A stretch of DNA of 64,000 nt from Mycolicibacterium litorale. GTDB lineage: Bacteria; Actinomycetota; Actinomycetes; Mycobacteriales; Mycobacteriaceae. The stretch lies in NCBI RefSeq assembly GCF_014218295.1, contig NZ_AP023287.1:2356001-2420000 (forward strand), written 5' to 3'. A model generated the notes under the pieces. It ran no database searches, was not told the DNA's origin, and was given only the letters and a program-made list of their open reading frames with translations. A program made the translations under genes and the position numbers. This document shows positions 1-8,527 of the stretch, one piece after another. Each line of letters begins with the position of its first letter. Within the stretch, counting starts at the first letter, position 1.

Positions 1-1
1 G

Positions 2-616
2 TTGTCCGCCGACTTCGGACGCGAATTCGCCTCGTACCCACTTGATGTCACCGATGAGGCGAACGTCGAGCGCGTCGTGTCCGACGTCGCCCAGACCAAG
101 GGCCGCCTCGACGTCCTGGTGAACAACGCCGGCTGGAGCAAGATCGAACCCGTCGCCGAGATGTCCTCGCAGACCTGGCTGAAGTGCCTCGACGTCGACC
201 TCAACGGCACCTTCTACACGATGCGTCACGCGCTGCCGGTCATGCAGCGCAACTCCTCCGGGGCCATCGTCAACATCAGCTCCATCGCCGCGTACGAGAC
301 CAGCACCGAGCACGGCGCCGCCTACTCGGCGGCCAAGGCCGGCGTCCTGGCGCTCACCCGCGTCGCCGCCGCGGAGAACGGCCGATTCGGCATCCGGGTC
401 AACGCCATCACCCCCGGCCTGATCTACAACGACTTCCTGCGCAAGATCTACCCCGACGACTTCTTCGACGGATATGCGGAGAACCGCTCGCTGGTCGGGC
501 GGGTGGGACGCCCCGACGACGTCGCCGGCCTGGTGGCCTACCTGGTCGGCCCCGATGCCGGCTATGTGACCGGCGAGGTCTACGGAATCAGTGGCGGGGT
601 CTACCCGCGTGCCTGA
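2..616 (+). CDS. Short-chain dehydrogenase/reductase (SDR), 5' end outside the window
   Basis: Classical SDR oxidoreductase that would use NAD(P)H on an alcohol or ketone, probably a hydroxyacyl or cyclic intermediate. The visible part starts after the first Rossmann strand, so the TGxxxGxG cofactor loop is missing and the true start lies upstream of base 1; the family is usually about 250 residues and 204 are seen. Counting from base 2, NNAG is at residues 41-44, and the catalytic tetrad is N68, S94, Y108 and K112 (YSAAK). It overlaps the following amidase by 8 bases, which argues for one operon. The substrate cannot be read from sequence; the neighbouring acyl-CoA genes suggest a beta-oxidation-like role. 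Confidence 0.9.
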   Translation: MSADFGREFASYPLDVTDEANVERVVSDVAQTKGRLDVLVNNAGWSKIEPVAEMSSQTWLKCLDVDLNGTFYTMRHALPVMQRNSSGAIVNISSIAAYETSTEHGAAYSAAKAGVLALTRVAAAENGRFGIRVNAITPGLIYNDFLRKIYPDDFFDGYAENRSLVGRVGRPDDVAGLVAYLVGPDAGYVTGEVYGISGGVYPRA

Positions 617-2012
617 ATCACCGCCCTACCACCGGTCGATCCGTGACCTCACCGACGCCTACGCCCGCGGCACACTCAGCCCGGTCGACGTGGCGGAGGC
701 CGTCCTCGACCGCATCGAGCAGCTCGACGGCGAACTGCACGCGTACGTCACGGTGACCGCCGACCTCGCCCGCAGCCAGGCCCGTGCCGCGGCCGAACGC
801 TATGGGCGCGGGGAAACCGCTCCGCTGCTGGGTGTCCCGCTGTCGGTCAAGGACGCCTTCCACCTCGCCGACACCGAGACGTCGTTGGGATCCCTGACCC
901 AGCGCGGCCGGATCGCGCGCTCCGATTCCGGGGTCGTCGCCCGGCTGCGCGCGGCCGGGGCGGTCATGCCGGGCAAGACGAACGTTCCCGAGTTCTGCCA
1001 GTCGGCGACCACCGAGAACCGACTGGGCCCGGACACCGGCAATCCGTGGGACCCCGCGCGGACCTCCGGCGGGTCGAGCGGCGGAGCCGCGGCCTCGGTG
1101 GGCGCCGGCCTGGCGACGGCCGCGGTCGGGTCCGACGGCGGCGGTTCGATCCGCATTCCCGCGGCGTTCTGCGGGTTGGTGGGGTTCAAACCGACCACCG
1201 GGATCTGCGCCGACGAGCGGGGATTCCGCGCGATGACCGATTTCGCCACGGCGGGCCCGCTGACCTGGACGGTCGACGACGCACGCATCGTGGCCGAGGT
1301 CCTGTGCGGGCAACCGCTCGCCGCGGACACGGCGTCCCGGCTGCGGATCGGATACTGCCCCCGGCCGGGCGGCCATCCGGTCGAACGTCCGATCCTCGAC
1401 ATCCTCGGGCGGGTGGCCGGCGTGCTGTCCGATCTGGGTCACGAGGTGACCGACTGTGAGGTGCCCGTCGCGGGATGGCGCGACATCTTCGGCCCGTTGA
1501 TCCTCGACGACGAACTGCGCGAACGCCAGCACCTGCTGGCGCAGCCGGACATCTTGACCGGTTACCAACGGGCCACGCTGCGCGCCGCCGAGAACCTCAC
1601 CAGCGCCGAGGTCGGCAAGGCCCGCACCGAACTGGAGAAGTACCGCGCCCGGATGGACGCCTACCTCACCCGTTTCGACGTCGTGCTGACCCCGACGGTG
1701 GCGTGTGTGGCCTTCCCGCACCGCGACCGGCCCAGCTACATCGCCGGTGCCCCCGTCGACTGGCTGTGGGGTCCGTTCCCGTTCACCGCGCCGTTCAACG
1801 TGGCGGCCACACCGGCCATCACGCTGCCGGTCGGCCTGTCCGACGGCCTGCCCGTCGGCGCCCAGCTGATCGCGGCACGCGGACGCGACGCCGAGCTGCT
1901 CCGGATCGCCGAATCCCTCGAAGACGCGGTCGCTTTCGACCACGGGCCGGTGCGGGACCGGTGGGATCTCGAGCGGCGCGCTGCTCATTCGATCGCGGAG
2001 TCGGTGTCGTGA
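609..2012 (+). CDS. Amidase signature family amidohydrolase
   Basis: Hydrolyses a carboxamide, or an ester-like substrate, to the acid. The amidase-signature catalytic triad is complete: K81 in VKDAF, cis-Ser S156 in GGSSGG and nucleophile S180 in GGGSIR, with the 24-residue spacing between the two serines seen in FAAH. At 467 residues it has the usual length. I chose GTG at 609 because it overlaps the SDR stop (GTGCCTGA); an in-frame GTG at 591 would give six more residues. Its stop overlaps the next GTG start, so it is translationally coupled to the hydratase. Its place in an acyl-CoA operon suggests that it liberates a carboxylate fed into CoA-dependent degradation, but the substrate is unknown. 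Confidence 0.9.
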   Translation: MPESPPYHRSIRDLTDAYARGTLSPVDVAEAVLDRIEQLDGELHAYVTVTADLARSQARAAAERYGRGETAPLLGVPLSVKDAFHLADTETSLGSLTQRGRIARSDSGVVARLRAAGAVMPGKTNVPEFCQSATTENRLGPDTGNPWDPARTSGGSSGGAAASVGAGLATAAVGSDGGGSIRIPAAFCGLVGFKPTTGICADERGFRAMTDFATAGPLTWTVDDARIVAEVLCGQPLAADTASRLRIGYCPRPGGHPVERPILDILGRVAGVLSDLGHEVTDCEVPVAGWRDIFGPLILDDELRERQHLLAQPDILTGYQRATLRAAENLTSAEVGKARTELEKYRARMDAYLTRFDVVLTPTVACVAFPHRDRPSYIAGAPVDWLWGPFPFTAPFNVAATPAITLPVGLSDGLPVGAQLIAARGRDAELLRIAESLEDAVAFDHGPVRDRWDLERRAAHSIAESVS

Positions 2013-2761
2013 CCACCGGCGGGATCGTGTCCGTGGGGCACGGCGACGTCGTCGAGATCCTCATCGACCGGCCACAGCGGCGCAACGCCCTGTCGCGGTC
2101 GGTGCTCGCCGACCTCCGCGCCGCCTTCACCGAGCTGCCCGCGGGCACGCGGGCCGTCGTGCTCGCCAGCACCGGTGAAGCCTTCAGCGCGGGCGCGGAT
2201 TTCGCCGACCTGACCGGCACATCCGCCGATGTGGACTACGACCACGACCTGGCGGCGGCGAGTGCCGCCATCCGGGGCTGCGGTGTCCCGGTCGTCGCCG
2301 CGATCGGCGGTCCGTGTGTCGGTGCCGGGGTGGAGTTGGCCCTGGCGTGTGACGCGCGGATCGCCGGACCCAGCGCCTGGTTCCGGGTCCCGGCGGTCGA
2401 ACTCGGCCTGCTCTACAACCCGCGGTCGATCCGGACCCTGCACGCCACCCTGCCCCGTGCCACCCTCACCCGCCTGCTCGTCTTCGCCGAGCGTTTCGAC
2501 GCCGACGACGCCCACCGTGCCGGGCTGGTCACGCACGGCGTCTCCGGCGACCCGCGGGACGCCGCGCGAACGCTGGCCGGCGCACTGGCCGCATTGCCGG
2601 CCGAGGCGCTGGCCGCCACCCGCGCGCTGCTCACCGCGCTCGACGAGGGTGCGTACCGCGACGCCGACTGGCAGTCCACCCGAATGCGGTTGCTGGACAG
2701 CCCCGATCGATCCCGCGCAGTCAGCGACGCTGCGCACAGGCACGGCGTCACCGGCCGGTGA
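2009..2761 (+). CDS. Enoyl-CoA hydratase/isomerase (crotonase) family protein
   Basis: Crotonase-fold protein of 250 residues, expected to hydrate a 2-enoyl-CoA or act as a related isomerase or hydrolase. The oxyanion-hole segments AFSAGADF and CVGAGVELAL are present. Both acidic residues of classical hydratases appear conserved: E109 (in GVELAL) and E131 (in AVELGL). The segment after E131 reads LYNPRS rather than the usual PGxGG, so the acyl pocket differs from textbook EchA proteins. The GTG start at 2009 overlaps the amidase stop as GTGA, and its own stop overlaps a possible GTG at 2758. It follows naturally from the glutaryl-CoA dehydrogenase-type enzyme encoded next, whose product would be crotonyl-CoA. 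Confidence 0.88.
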   Translation: MTTGGIVSVGHGDVVEILIDRPQRRNALSRSVLADLRAAFTELPAGTRAVVLASTGEAFSAGADFADLTGTSADVDYDHDLAAASAAIRGCGVPVVAAIGGPCVGAGVELALACDARIAGPSAWFRVPAVELGLLYNPRSIRTLHATLPRATLTRLLVFAERFDADDAHRAGLVTHGVSGDPRDAARTLAGALAALPAEALAATRALLTALDEGAYRDADWQSTRMRLLDSPDRSRAVSDAAHRHGVTGR

Positions 2762-2787
2762 CGCAGACATCAAGGGAAGGAACGTCT

Positions 2788-3966
2788 TTGACGACCACGA
2801 TGCCCAAGCTCGACCCGCGCGACTTCCTCGCGCTCGATTCGCTGCTCGGCGACGACGAGAAGATGGTGGCCCGCACTCTGCGACAGCTGGTCACCGAGAA
2901 GATCAAACCCGACATCGGAACCTGGTTCGAGGAGGGCGTGTTCCCGCGGGAACTGGCACTCGAATTCGGCAAGCTCGGCCTGCTCGGCATGCACCTGTCG
3001 GGCTACGGCTGCGCGGGCATGAGCGCGGTCAGCTACGGCACCGCATGTCTGGAACTCGAAGCCGGCGACAGCGGGCTGCGCAGCTTCGTGTCCGTACAGG
3101 GCTCGCTGGCGATGTTCCCGATCTGGAAGTACGGCTCCGAGGAGCAGAAGCAGGAGTGGCTGCCGAGGATGGCCGCGGGGGAGGCCATCGGCTGCTTCGG
3201 GCTCACCGAACCCGACTCCGGCAGCGATCCGTCGACCATGCGCACGACCGCACGCCGCGACGGCGGGGACTGGGTGCTCAACGGCACGAAGATGTGGATC
3301 ACCAACGGCGGCATCGCCGATGTGGCGGTGGTCTGGGCCAAGACCGATGAGGGCGTGCGCGGTTTCGTCGTGGACACGACGACCGAGGGCTTCCGCACCA
3401 GCAAAGTCGGACACAAGATGTCGCTGCGCGCCTCGGTCACCTCCGAGCTCGTCCTCGACAACGTCCGACTGCCGGCCGACGCGGTGCTGCCCGGTGTGGT
3501 GGGTATGCGCGGGCCGCTGTCCTGCCTGAACGAAGCGCGTTTCGGAATCCTGTTCGGCGCGGTCGGCGCGGCACGCGACTGCTACGAGACCGCTCTGGAC
3601 TACACGATGAACCGGCGCCAGTTCGGCAAGCAGCTGGCCGGTTTCCAGATCACCCAGCAGAAGCTGGCCGACATGCTGATCCGCGTCAACCGTGCCCATC
3701 TGCTCGCATTGCACCTCGGCAAGCTCAAGGACGCCGGTGCGCTGGCTCCCGCCCAGATCAGCTTCGGCAAGAAGGACAACGTGCAGCAGGCGCTCACCGT
3801 CGCCCGCCAGGCTCGCGCGATGCTCGGGGCGAGTGGAATCACGTTGGAATACCCCGTGATCCGACACATGAACAACCTCGAGTCGGTGTACACCTACGAA
3901 GGCACCAACGAGGTGCACACTCTGGTCCTCGGTCAGGCGATCACCGGCCTGGGAGCCTTCCGGTGA
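2788..3966 (+). CDS. Glutaryl-CoA dehydrogenase-type acyl-CoA dehydrogenase
   Basis: FAD-dependent acyl-CoA dehydrogenase of 392 residues, closely resembling glutaryl-CoA dehydrogenase, which oxidises and decarboxylates glutaryl-CoA to crotonyl-CoA. The determinants of that subfamily are visible: E91 and R98-S99 in the ELEAGDSGLRS segment, which bind the distal carboxylate, FGLTEPDSGSDP around the flavin, and the catalytic base E371 in TYEGTNE preceded by tyrosine. I chose the TTG at 2788 because AAGGGAAGG (2772-2780) sits at good distance; a GTG at 2758 overlapping the previous stop would add ten residues. It is the strongest clue to the operon substrate, a C5 dicarboxylyl-CoA, although homologous enzymes with other substrates exist. 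Confidence 0.88.
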   Translation: MTTTMPKLDPRDFLALDSLLGDDEKMVARTLRQLVTEKIKPDIGTWFEEGVFPRELALEFGKLGLLGMHLSGYGCAGMSAVSYGTACLELEAGDSGLRSFVSVQGSLAMFPIWKYGSEEQKQEWLPRMAAGEAIGCFGLTEPDSGSDPSTMRTTARRDGGDWVLNGTKMWITNGGIADVAVVWAKTDEGVRGFVVDTTTEGFRTSKVGHKMSLRASVTSELVLDNVRLPADAVLPGVVGMRGPLSCLNEARFGILFGAVGAARDCYETALDYTMNRRQFGKQLAGFQITQQKLADMLIRVNRAHLLALHLGKLKDAGALAPAQISFGKKDNVQQALTVARQARAMLGASGITLEYPVIRHMNNLESVYTYEGTNEVHTLVLGQAITGLGAFR

Positions 3967-4757
3967 CCGGCCTCGACGATCTGGTCGGCCACGACCTCGG
4001 CCGTCGCGTCGTCACCTACAGCGAGAAGGACGCGATCCTCTACGCCCTGTGTGTCGGCGCCGACCCCGCGGATCTGCCGCTGGTCTACGAGCGTGATCTG
4101 CATGTGCTGCCCACTTTCGGGCTGGGTCTGGGGCTGTGGGCGGTCGAAGCGGCCGGCGCACTGGGCCGCTACGACCGGCTGCGGTCGTTGCACGCCAAGC
4201 AGTCCCTCGTCGTTCGCGGTCCGCTGCCGCCCGCCGGTGCCCTCGAGATGCACGGCCGGATCACCGCGGTGTGGGACAAGGGGACGGCCGCGATGATCGA
4301 GATCACCGTCGAGTCCGACCATCTGGAAGCGACGTACTCGATCTACGCACCGGGCGCGGGCGGCTGGGGAGGGGAGCGCGGACCCGCCACCCCGCGGGTG
4401 GAGCCGTCGCCGCCGACCTACGGGGACGAGGTCACGATCGCCCCGGATCTGCCCGCGCTGTACCGACTCACCGGTGACCTGCACCCCGTCCACATCGATC
4501 CGGAAGTGGCCCGGCAGTACGGTTTCGACCGGCCGATCCTGCACGGACTGTGCACCCTCGGCATCGCCGCCCGCATGGTGGCCGGCTGGGTCGAGGCCCG
4601 ACCCTGGGAACTCACCGCGCTGCAGGCCCGCTTCGCCGCACCGGTCCAACCAGGCGACCAGATGACGGTCACCGCGCGGCCGGCCGACGGCGGCACCGAG
4701 TTCGAAGCCCACACCGATGGCACCACGGTGCTCTCGGGAGGCCTGGCCCGGTTCTAG
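3963..4757 (+). CDS. MaoC-like (R)-specific enoyl-CoA hydratase, double hot-dog
   Basis: A 264-residue protein with two hot-dog halves. The C-terminal half carries the hydratase-2 motif around LTGDLHPVHIDP, with catalytic D172 and H177, followed by the RPILHGL segment. Such proteins hydrate trans-2-enoyl-CoA to (R)-3-hydroxyacyl-CoA. The N-terminal half lacks the catalytic pair, as is normal for double hot-dog members. The GTG start overlaps the dehydrogenase stop (GTGA). With the crotonase at 2009 the operon therefore encodes two hydratases of opposite fold and probably opposite stereochemistry, which suggests two different enoyl-CoA intermediates or a bifurcating route. Confidence 0.88.
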   Translation: MTGLDDLVGHDLGRRVVTYSEKDAILYALCVGADPADLPLVYERDLHVLPTFGLGLGLWAVEAAGALGRYDRLRSLHAKQSLVVRGPLPPAGALEMHGRITAVWDKGTAAMIEITVESDHLEATYSIYAPGAGGWGGERGPATPRVEPSPPTYGDEVTIAPDLPALYRLTGDLHPVHIDPEVARQYGFDRPILHGLCTLGIAARMVAGWVEARPWELTALQARFAAPVQPGDQMTVTARPADGGTEFEAHTDGTTVLSGGLARF

Positions 4758-4806
4758 GCCGAGCTCCATCCCCTCCTCCGAAAGACCTCCTCCCGAAAGG
4801 GCCAGC

Positions 4807-6198
4807 ATGACGCACGCCAGCCATCCGCCGCGGTTCGGCAACACGCAACAGAAACGCGCCTTCCTGGCGAGTCTGGTCGGCACCACGGTCGAATGGTTCG
4901 ACTTCTTCATCTACGCCACCGCGGCGTCGTTGGTGTTCTCGACCATCTTCTTCCCGTCGCTGGATTCCAACATCGGAGTCCTCGCGTCGTTCGCCACGCT
5001 CGGGGTGGCGTTCCTGGCCCGTCCGGTGGGGGCGTTCGTGTTCGGCAACCTCGGGGACCGCCTGGGCCGGCGCACCACACTGATCATCACGCTGACCCTG
5101 ATGGGCGGCTCCACCGGCGTGATCGGCCTGCTGCCCACCTACGACCAGATCGGGATCTGGGCGCCGATCGCGCTGACCGCCCTGAGGTTCCTGCAGGGTG
5201 TCGCCGTCGGCGGGGAGTGGGGTGGCGCCGTGCTCATGAGCGTGGAGAACGCACCCAGATCGCGGGTCCGGTTCTACGGTTCGGCACCGCAGGTCGCCAG
5301 TCCGCTGGCCCTGGTGCTGGCGACGGTGGTGATGTACTTCGTGTCCCGTCTGCCCAACGAGGACCTGATGTCGTGGGGCTGGCGGATCCCGTTCCTCGCC
5401 GGATTCGTCCTGGTCCTTATCGGCATGGTGATCCGGCTGGGAGTGGCCGAGACGTCGGAGTTCACCGCGGTCAAACGGTCCGGGGCGGTCAAGGAACTGC
5501 CGATCCTGGAGGTCATCCGCCGGATGCCCGGAAAGGTGTTGGCGGGCATCGGTTTACAGGCCAGCGTGATCGTGCTGTTCTACTTGGTCACGACGTACAT
5601 GCTCACCATGGCCACCAACGCCCACGGATTCGCCAAGAGCGACACGCTGCTCATCCTGCTGGTGGCCGCCTGTGTGGACCTGGTCGCGATGGTCGGCTTC
5701 GGCGTGCTGTCCGACACCTATTCGCCGTGGAAGGTCTTCGTCGGCGGTGCGGTGTTCACCGGGCTGTTCGCGTTCCCGCTGTTCGCGCTGTCGAACATGG
5801 GCAGCATGGGCTGGATGATCGTGGCCTTCACGCTGGCGCTGGTGCTGGGGCACGCGACCACGTACTCGGTGGTATCGAGTATGACGGCGGAGCTCTTCCC
5901 GACCGAGGTCCGCTACAGCGGGGTCGCGCTGTGCAGCGCATTCGCCGGTGTGCTGTGGGCGGCGCCGACTCCGCTGATCGCCGCGGCGCTGGTGCCCACC
6001 GACGGGTCACGGCACTGGTGGCCGCTGGCGACGATCCTGGCGGTGACCGCGGTCGTCTCGGTCGTCGCGGCCAGGTTCGCCTACCGCAGTACCGTCGGCG
6101 GGCAGCGACCGCCGTTCACCCGATACCTGGACTCCCACGCGGGAGCCGATTCCGTACCCGTGCGCTCGCACGTGCTCGAAAAAGAAGGACAGCCGTGA
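4807..6198 (+). CDS. MFS transporter, metabolite:H+ symporter (MHS) type
   Basis: A 463-residue, 12-helix major facilitator protein. The N-terminal FLASLVGTTVEWFDFFIY segment and the loop motif GNLGDRLGRR match the metabolite:H+ symporter group, which takes up organic acids such as shikimate, 2-oxoglutarate, proline or dicarboxylates at the plasma membrane. The ATG at 4807 was chosen because GAAAGG lies just upstream; longer in-frame starts would add a non-membrane tail. It is separated by 49 bases from the MaoC gene and its stop overlaps the next GTG. In this operon it is most likely the importer of the amide or carboxylate being degraded. Confidence 0.88.
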   Translation: MTHASHPPRFGNTQQKRAFLASLVGTTVEWFDFFIYATAASLVFSTIFFPSLDSNIGVLASFATLGVAFLARPVGAFVFGNLGDRLGRRTTLIITLTLMGGSTGVIGLLPTYDQIGIWAPIALTALRFLQGVAVGGEWGGAVLMSVENAPRSRVRFYGSAPQVASPLALVLATVVMYFVSRLPNEDLMSWGWRIPFLAGFVLVLIGMVIRLGVAETSEFTAVKRSGAVKELPILEVIRRMPGKVLAGIGLQASVIVLFYLVTTYMLTMATNAHGFAKSDTLLILLVAACVDLVAMVGFGVLSDTYSPWKVFVGGAVFTGLFAFPLFALSNMGSMGWMIVAFTLALVLGHATTYSVVSSMTAELFPTEVRYSGVALCSAFAGVLWAAPTPLIAAALVPTDGSRHWWPLATILAVTAVVSVVAARFAYRSTVGGQRPPFTRYLDSHAGADSVPVRSHVLEKEGQP

Positions 6199-7340
6199 AC
6201 ACTCTGCTCACCGAAGAACAACAGGAATTCGCCGCCAGCATCCGCGACTTCTGCCGCCGGGAGGTCGGATCGCGCGAACAACGCGACCAACTGACCGAAC
6301 ACGGCCGTCACCTGCACAGCCTCGAGCTCAACCGGCGGATCGCCGAACTGGGGTGGGCGGCGATCGACGTGCCCGAGGAGTACGGCGGCGCCGGCGGCAA
6401 CCACGTCGACCTGTGCGTGCTGCTGGAGGAACTCAACCGCGGCATGGCACCGCTGCCCGGCGTGGGCACCACGCTCATCACCGCCGCGATCTACCGCAGA
6501 TTCGCCGAGCCGGCGTTGAAGAAGGCGGTGCTGGCGCGGGTCGCCGAGGGGGAGGCGCTGGCCATCTCGATGTCCGAACCCGGCGCCGGATCCGACGTCG
6601 CGGCGCTGACCTGCCGTGCCGAGCGCACCGACGACGGCTGGCTGATCAACGGGCAGAAGACGTGGTGCACGAATGCCCACTTCGCCGACAGCATCCTGCT
6701 CGTGGCCCGCACCAGCCGCGGCGACAAGAAGCACCAGGGCCTGACGATGTTCCACGTGCCGGCCGGCACCGCGGGGATGTCGGTCAAGGGCATCGAGATG
6801 ATGAACGGCGCCGAGGTCAACGACCTGTACTTCACCGACTGCGTGCTGCCCGCCGACGCGGTGATCGGTGAGGTCGGTCAGGGGTGGCGGCAGCTGATGG
6901 CCGGCCTGGACACCGAGCGGCTGATCCTCGGCGCACAGATGCTCGGCACCGCGCAACGCGCTTTCGACGACTGCCTGGCGTTCGTCAGCGAGCGCACCCA
7001 GTTCGGTCAGCCGGTCGGCTCGTTCCAGGCGCTCAAGCACCGCATCGCCGACCTGGCCACCGAGATCGAGTGCGCCCGGCTGCTGGTCTACAGCGTCGCC
7101 CGCCAGGCCGACGACCCCGCTCAGGCCGCCACCCTGTCGCGAGCCTCGTCGATGGTCAAGCTGAAAGCCACCGAGGTCGCCAAAGCCGCTGCGCTGGAAG
7201 GGATGCAGATGATGGGCGGCTACGGCTACTCGATGGAGTTCGACATGGTGAGCCACCTGAAGATGGCGCTGGCCGCCACCATCTACGGGGGCACCAACGA
7301 GATCCAGCGCGACATCATCGGCAAGTCGTTCGGGCTGTAG
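6195..7340 (+). CDS. Acyl-CoA dehydrogenase (FadE family)
   Basis: A 381-residue acyl-CoA dehydrogenase that introduces a 2,3 double bond in an acyl-CoA using FAD. The flavin-binding segment SEPGAGSDVAAL and the C-terminal YGGTNEIQRDIIG are present. The position that carries the catalytic glutamate in short- and medium-chain enzymes is glycine here, but E241 in DTERLIL sits at the alternative base position used by isovaleryl- and long-chain acyl-CoA dehydrogenases, so the enzyme should be active. The GTG start overlaps the transporter stop, and AAGAAGGAC at 6182-6190 is its ribosome-binding site. It is the last gene of the operon before a strong inverted repeat. Confidence 0.9.
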   Translation: MNTLLTEEQQEFAASIRDFCRREVGSREQRDQLTEHGRHLHSLELNRRIAELGWAAIDVPEEYGGAGGNHVDLCVLLEELNRGMAPLPGVGTTLITAAIYRRFAEPALKKAVLARVAEGEALAISMSEPGAGSDVAALTCRAERTDDGWLINGQKTWCTNAHFADSILLVARTSRGDKKHQGLTMFHVPAGTAGMSVKGIEMMNGAEVNDLYFTDCVLPADAVIGEVGQGWRQLMAGLDTERLILGAQMLGTAQRAFDDCLAFVSERTQFGQPVGSFQALKHRIADLATEIECARLLVYSVARQADDPAQAATLSRASSMVKLKATEVAKAAALEGMQMMGGYGYSMEFDMVSHLKMALAATIYGGTNEIQRDIIGKSFGL

Positions 7341-7347
7341 TTCCCTG

Positions 7348-7411
7348 CGCCGACTGCACGGTTGTCGTACGCATCGGCCGGAAGGCCCCGGCGCCAACCG
7401 TGCAGTCGGCG
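7348..7411. terminator. 17-bp perfect inverted repeat between convergent genes
   Basis: Arms at 7348-7364 and 7395-7411 are perfectly complementary over 17 bases and flank a 30-base loop that itself contains GGCCGGAAGGCC. It starts 7 bases after the acyl-CoA dehydrogenase stop and ends 4 bases before the convergent oxidoreductase stop, so it can terminate both transcripts. There is no T-tract, which is common for mycobacterial hairpins. Confidence 0.75.
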
Positions 7412-7415
7412 ACCG

Positions 7416-8441
7416 TCAGTCGCTCACCTGGACGAGCACCTTGCCGGTCACCCCGCTCTCGACCGCATCGTGGGCGGCCGCGGTGTCCTCCAACGAGAAG
7501 TAGTGCAGGGGCAATCCGTGGTCGTCGCCGACGCCCATCGCACCGTCTCGGACCGCCGCGGCAACGTCGTCGCGTCCGTTGGCCAGTGCGTCCTCGCCGA
7601 CGGTGTAGAGAACCAGGAACTGGTAGCGGGCGTTGACCCACATGTTGGAGATGACGTCGAGTTCGACGCTGAGCCCACCGTCGTTGGCGTAGATCGAGAT
7701 CGTCGCCCGGTTCGACACCACGGCCGCGTCCAGTTCGGCGTTCTGCGCGGGCGCCACCTCGACGACGATGTCGACGCCGTCGGGTGCGACCTCGCGGATC
7801 GCCGTCGCGGTGTCGCCCGCTCTGTAGTTCACGATGTGGTGGGCACCCGCCGCGGCCGCCAGCGCCTCCTTCTCCGGAGTGCTCACGGTCGTGATCACGC
7901 GGGCACCCGCCCACCGGGCCAGCTGGATGGCGGCATGTCCGACGGCACCCGCGCCCCCGGCGACGAGCACCGTCGCGCCCTGCAGCGCACCGGGGTACAG
8001 CCGCGACGGCCAGCCCTCCGCCACCGTCAGAGCCCGGTGGGCGGTGATCGCGGGCACCCCCAGACTCGCGCCAACGGCGAAACTGACGTCGTCGGGCAGC
8101 GGCACCACCGTGGCGACCGGCAGCACGACGTACTCCTGCGCCGTGCCGTTCGGGCGCTCGAGCTGCGCCATGAACACCCACACCCGGTCGCCGACGGACA
8201 GGCCGGACACACCGGCGCCGACGGCGTCGACCACCCCGGCGCCGTCGTGGTGGGGGACGACTTCGGGGAAGTCGAGTTCGTGGCCGGGCGCGTCGCCTTT
8301 GCGGTGCTTCCAGTCGGTGGGATTGACCCCGGAGACCACGATGCGCACCCGCACCTCACCGTCGCCGGGCTCGGGAACGTGACGGTCGTGCAACCGCAGT
8401 ACCGAACTGTCGCCCGTTCGGGCGTAGGAGATCGCCTTCAT
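7416..8441 (-). CDS. Zinc-independent alcohol dehydrogenase/quinone oxidoreductase (zeta-crystallin type)
   Basis: A 341-residue medium-chain reductase. The GroES-like N-terminal half (residues 1 to about 125) has SGVNPTDWKHRKG in place of the zinc ligands, and the Rossmann half contains VLVAGGAGAVGHAAIQL for NADPH binding, typical of quinone oxidoreductases that reduce quinones or enones. It is transcribed towards the catabolic operon and away from aroC. ATG at 8441 gives the canonical MKAISYARTG start. The substrate is unknown, and a role in the neighbouring catabolic operon is only a possibility because the strand differs. Confidence 0.9.
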   Translation of the reverse strand: MKAISYARTGDSSVLRLHDRHVPEPGDGEVRVRIVVSGVNPTDWKHRKGDAPGHELDFPEVVPHHDGAGVVDAVGAGVSGLSVGDRVWVFMAQLERPNGTAQEYVVLPVATVVPLPDDVSFAVGASLGVPAITAHRALTVAEGWPSRLYPGALQGATVLVAGGAGAVGHAAIQLARWAGARVITTVSTPEKEALAAAAGAHHIVNYRAGDTATAIREVAPDGVDIVVEVAPAQNAELDAAVVSNRATISIYANDGGLSVELDVISNMWVNARYQFLVLYTVGEDALANGRDDVAAAVRDGAMGVGDDHGLPLHYFSLEDTAAAHDAVESGVTGKVLVQVSD

Positions 8442-8527
8442 GGGAGGCGTAACCGGGGCGGTGTGCGCGATGTTCCGAGCGGTCGGCGATTTAGTCGGCG
8501 ACAGCGGGCCATGGGAAGATGGGACGC

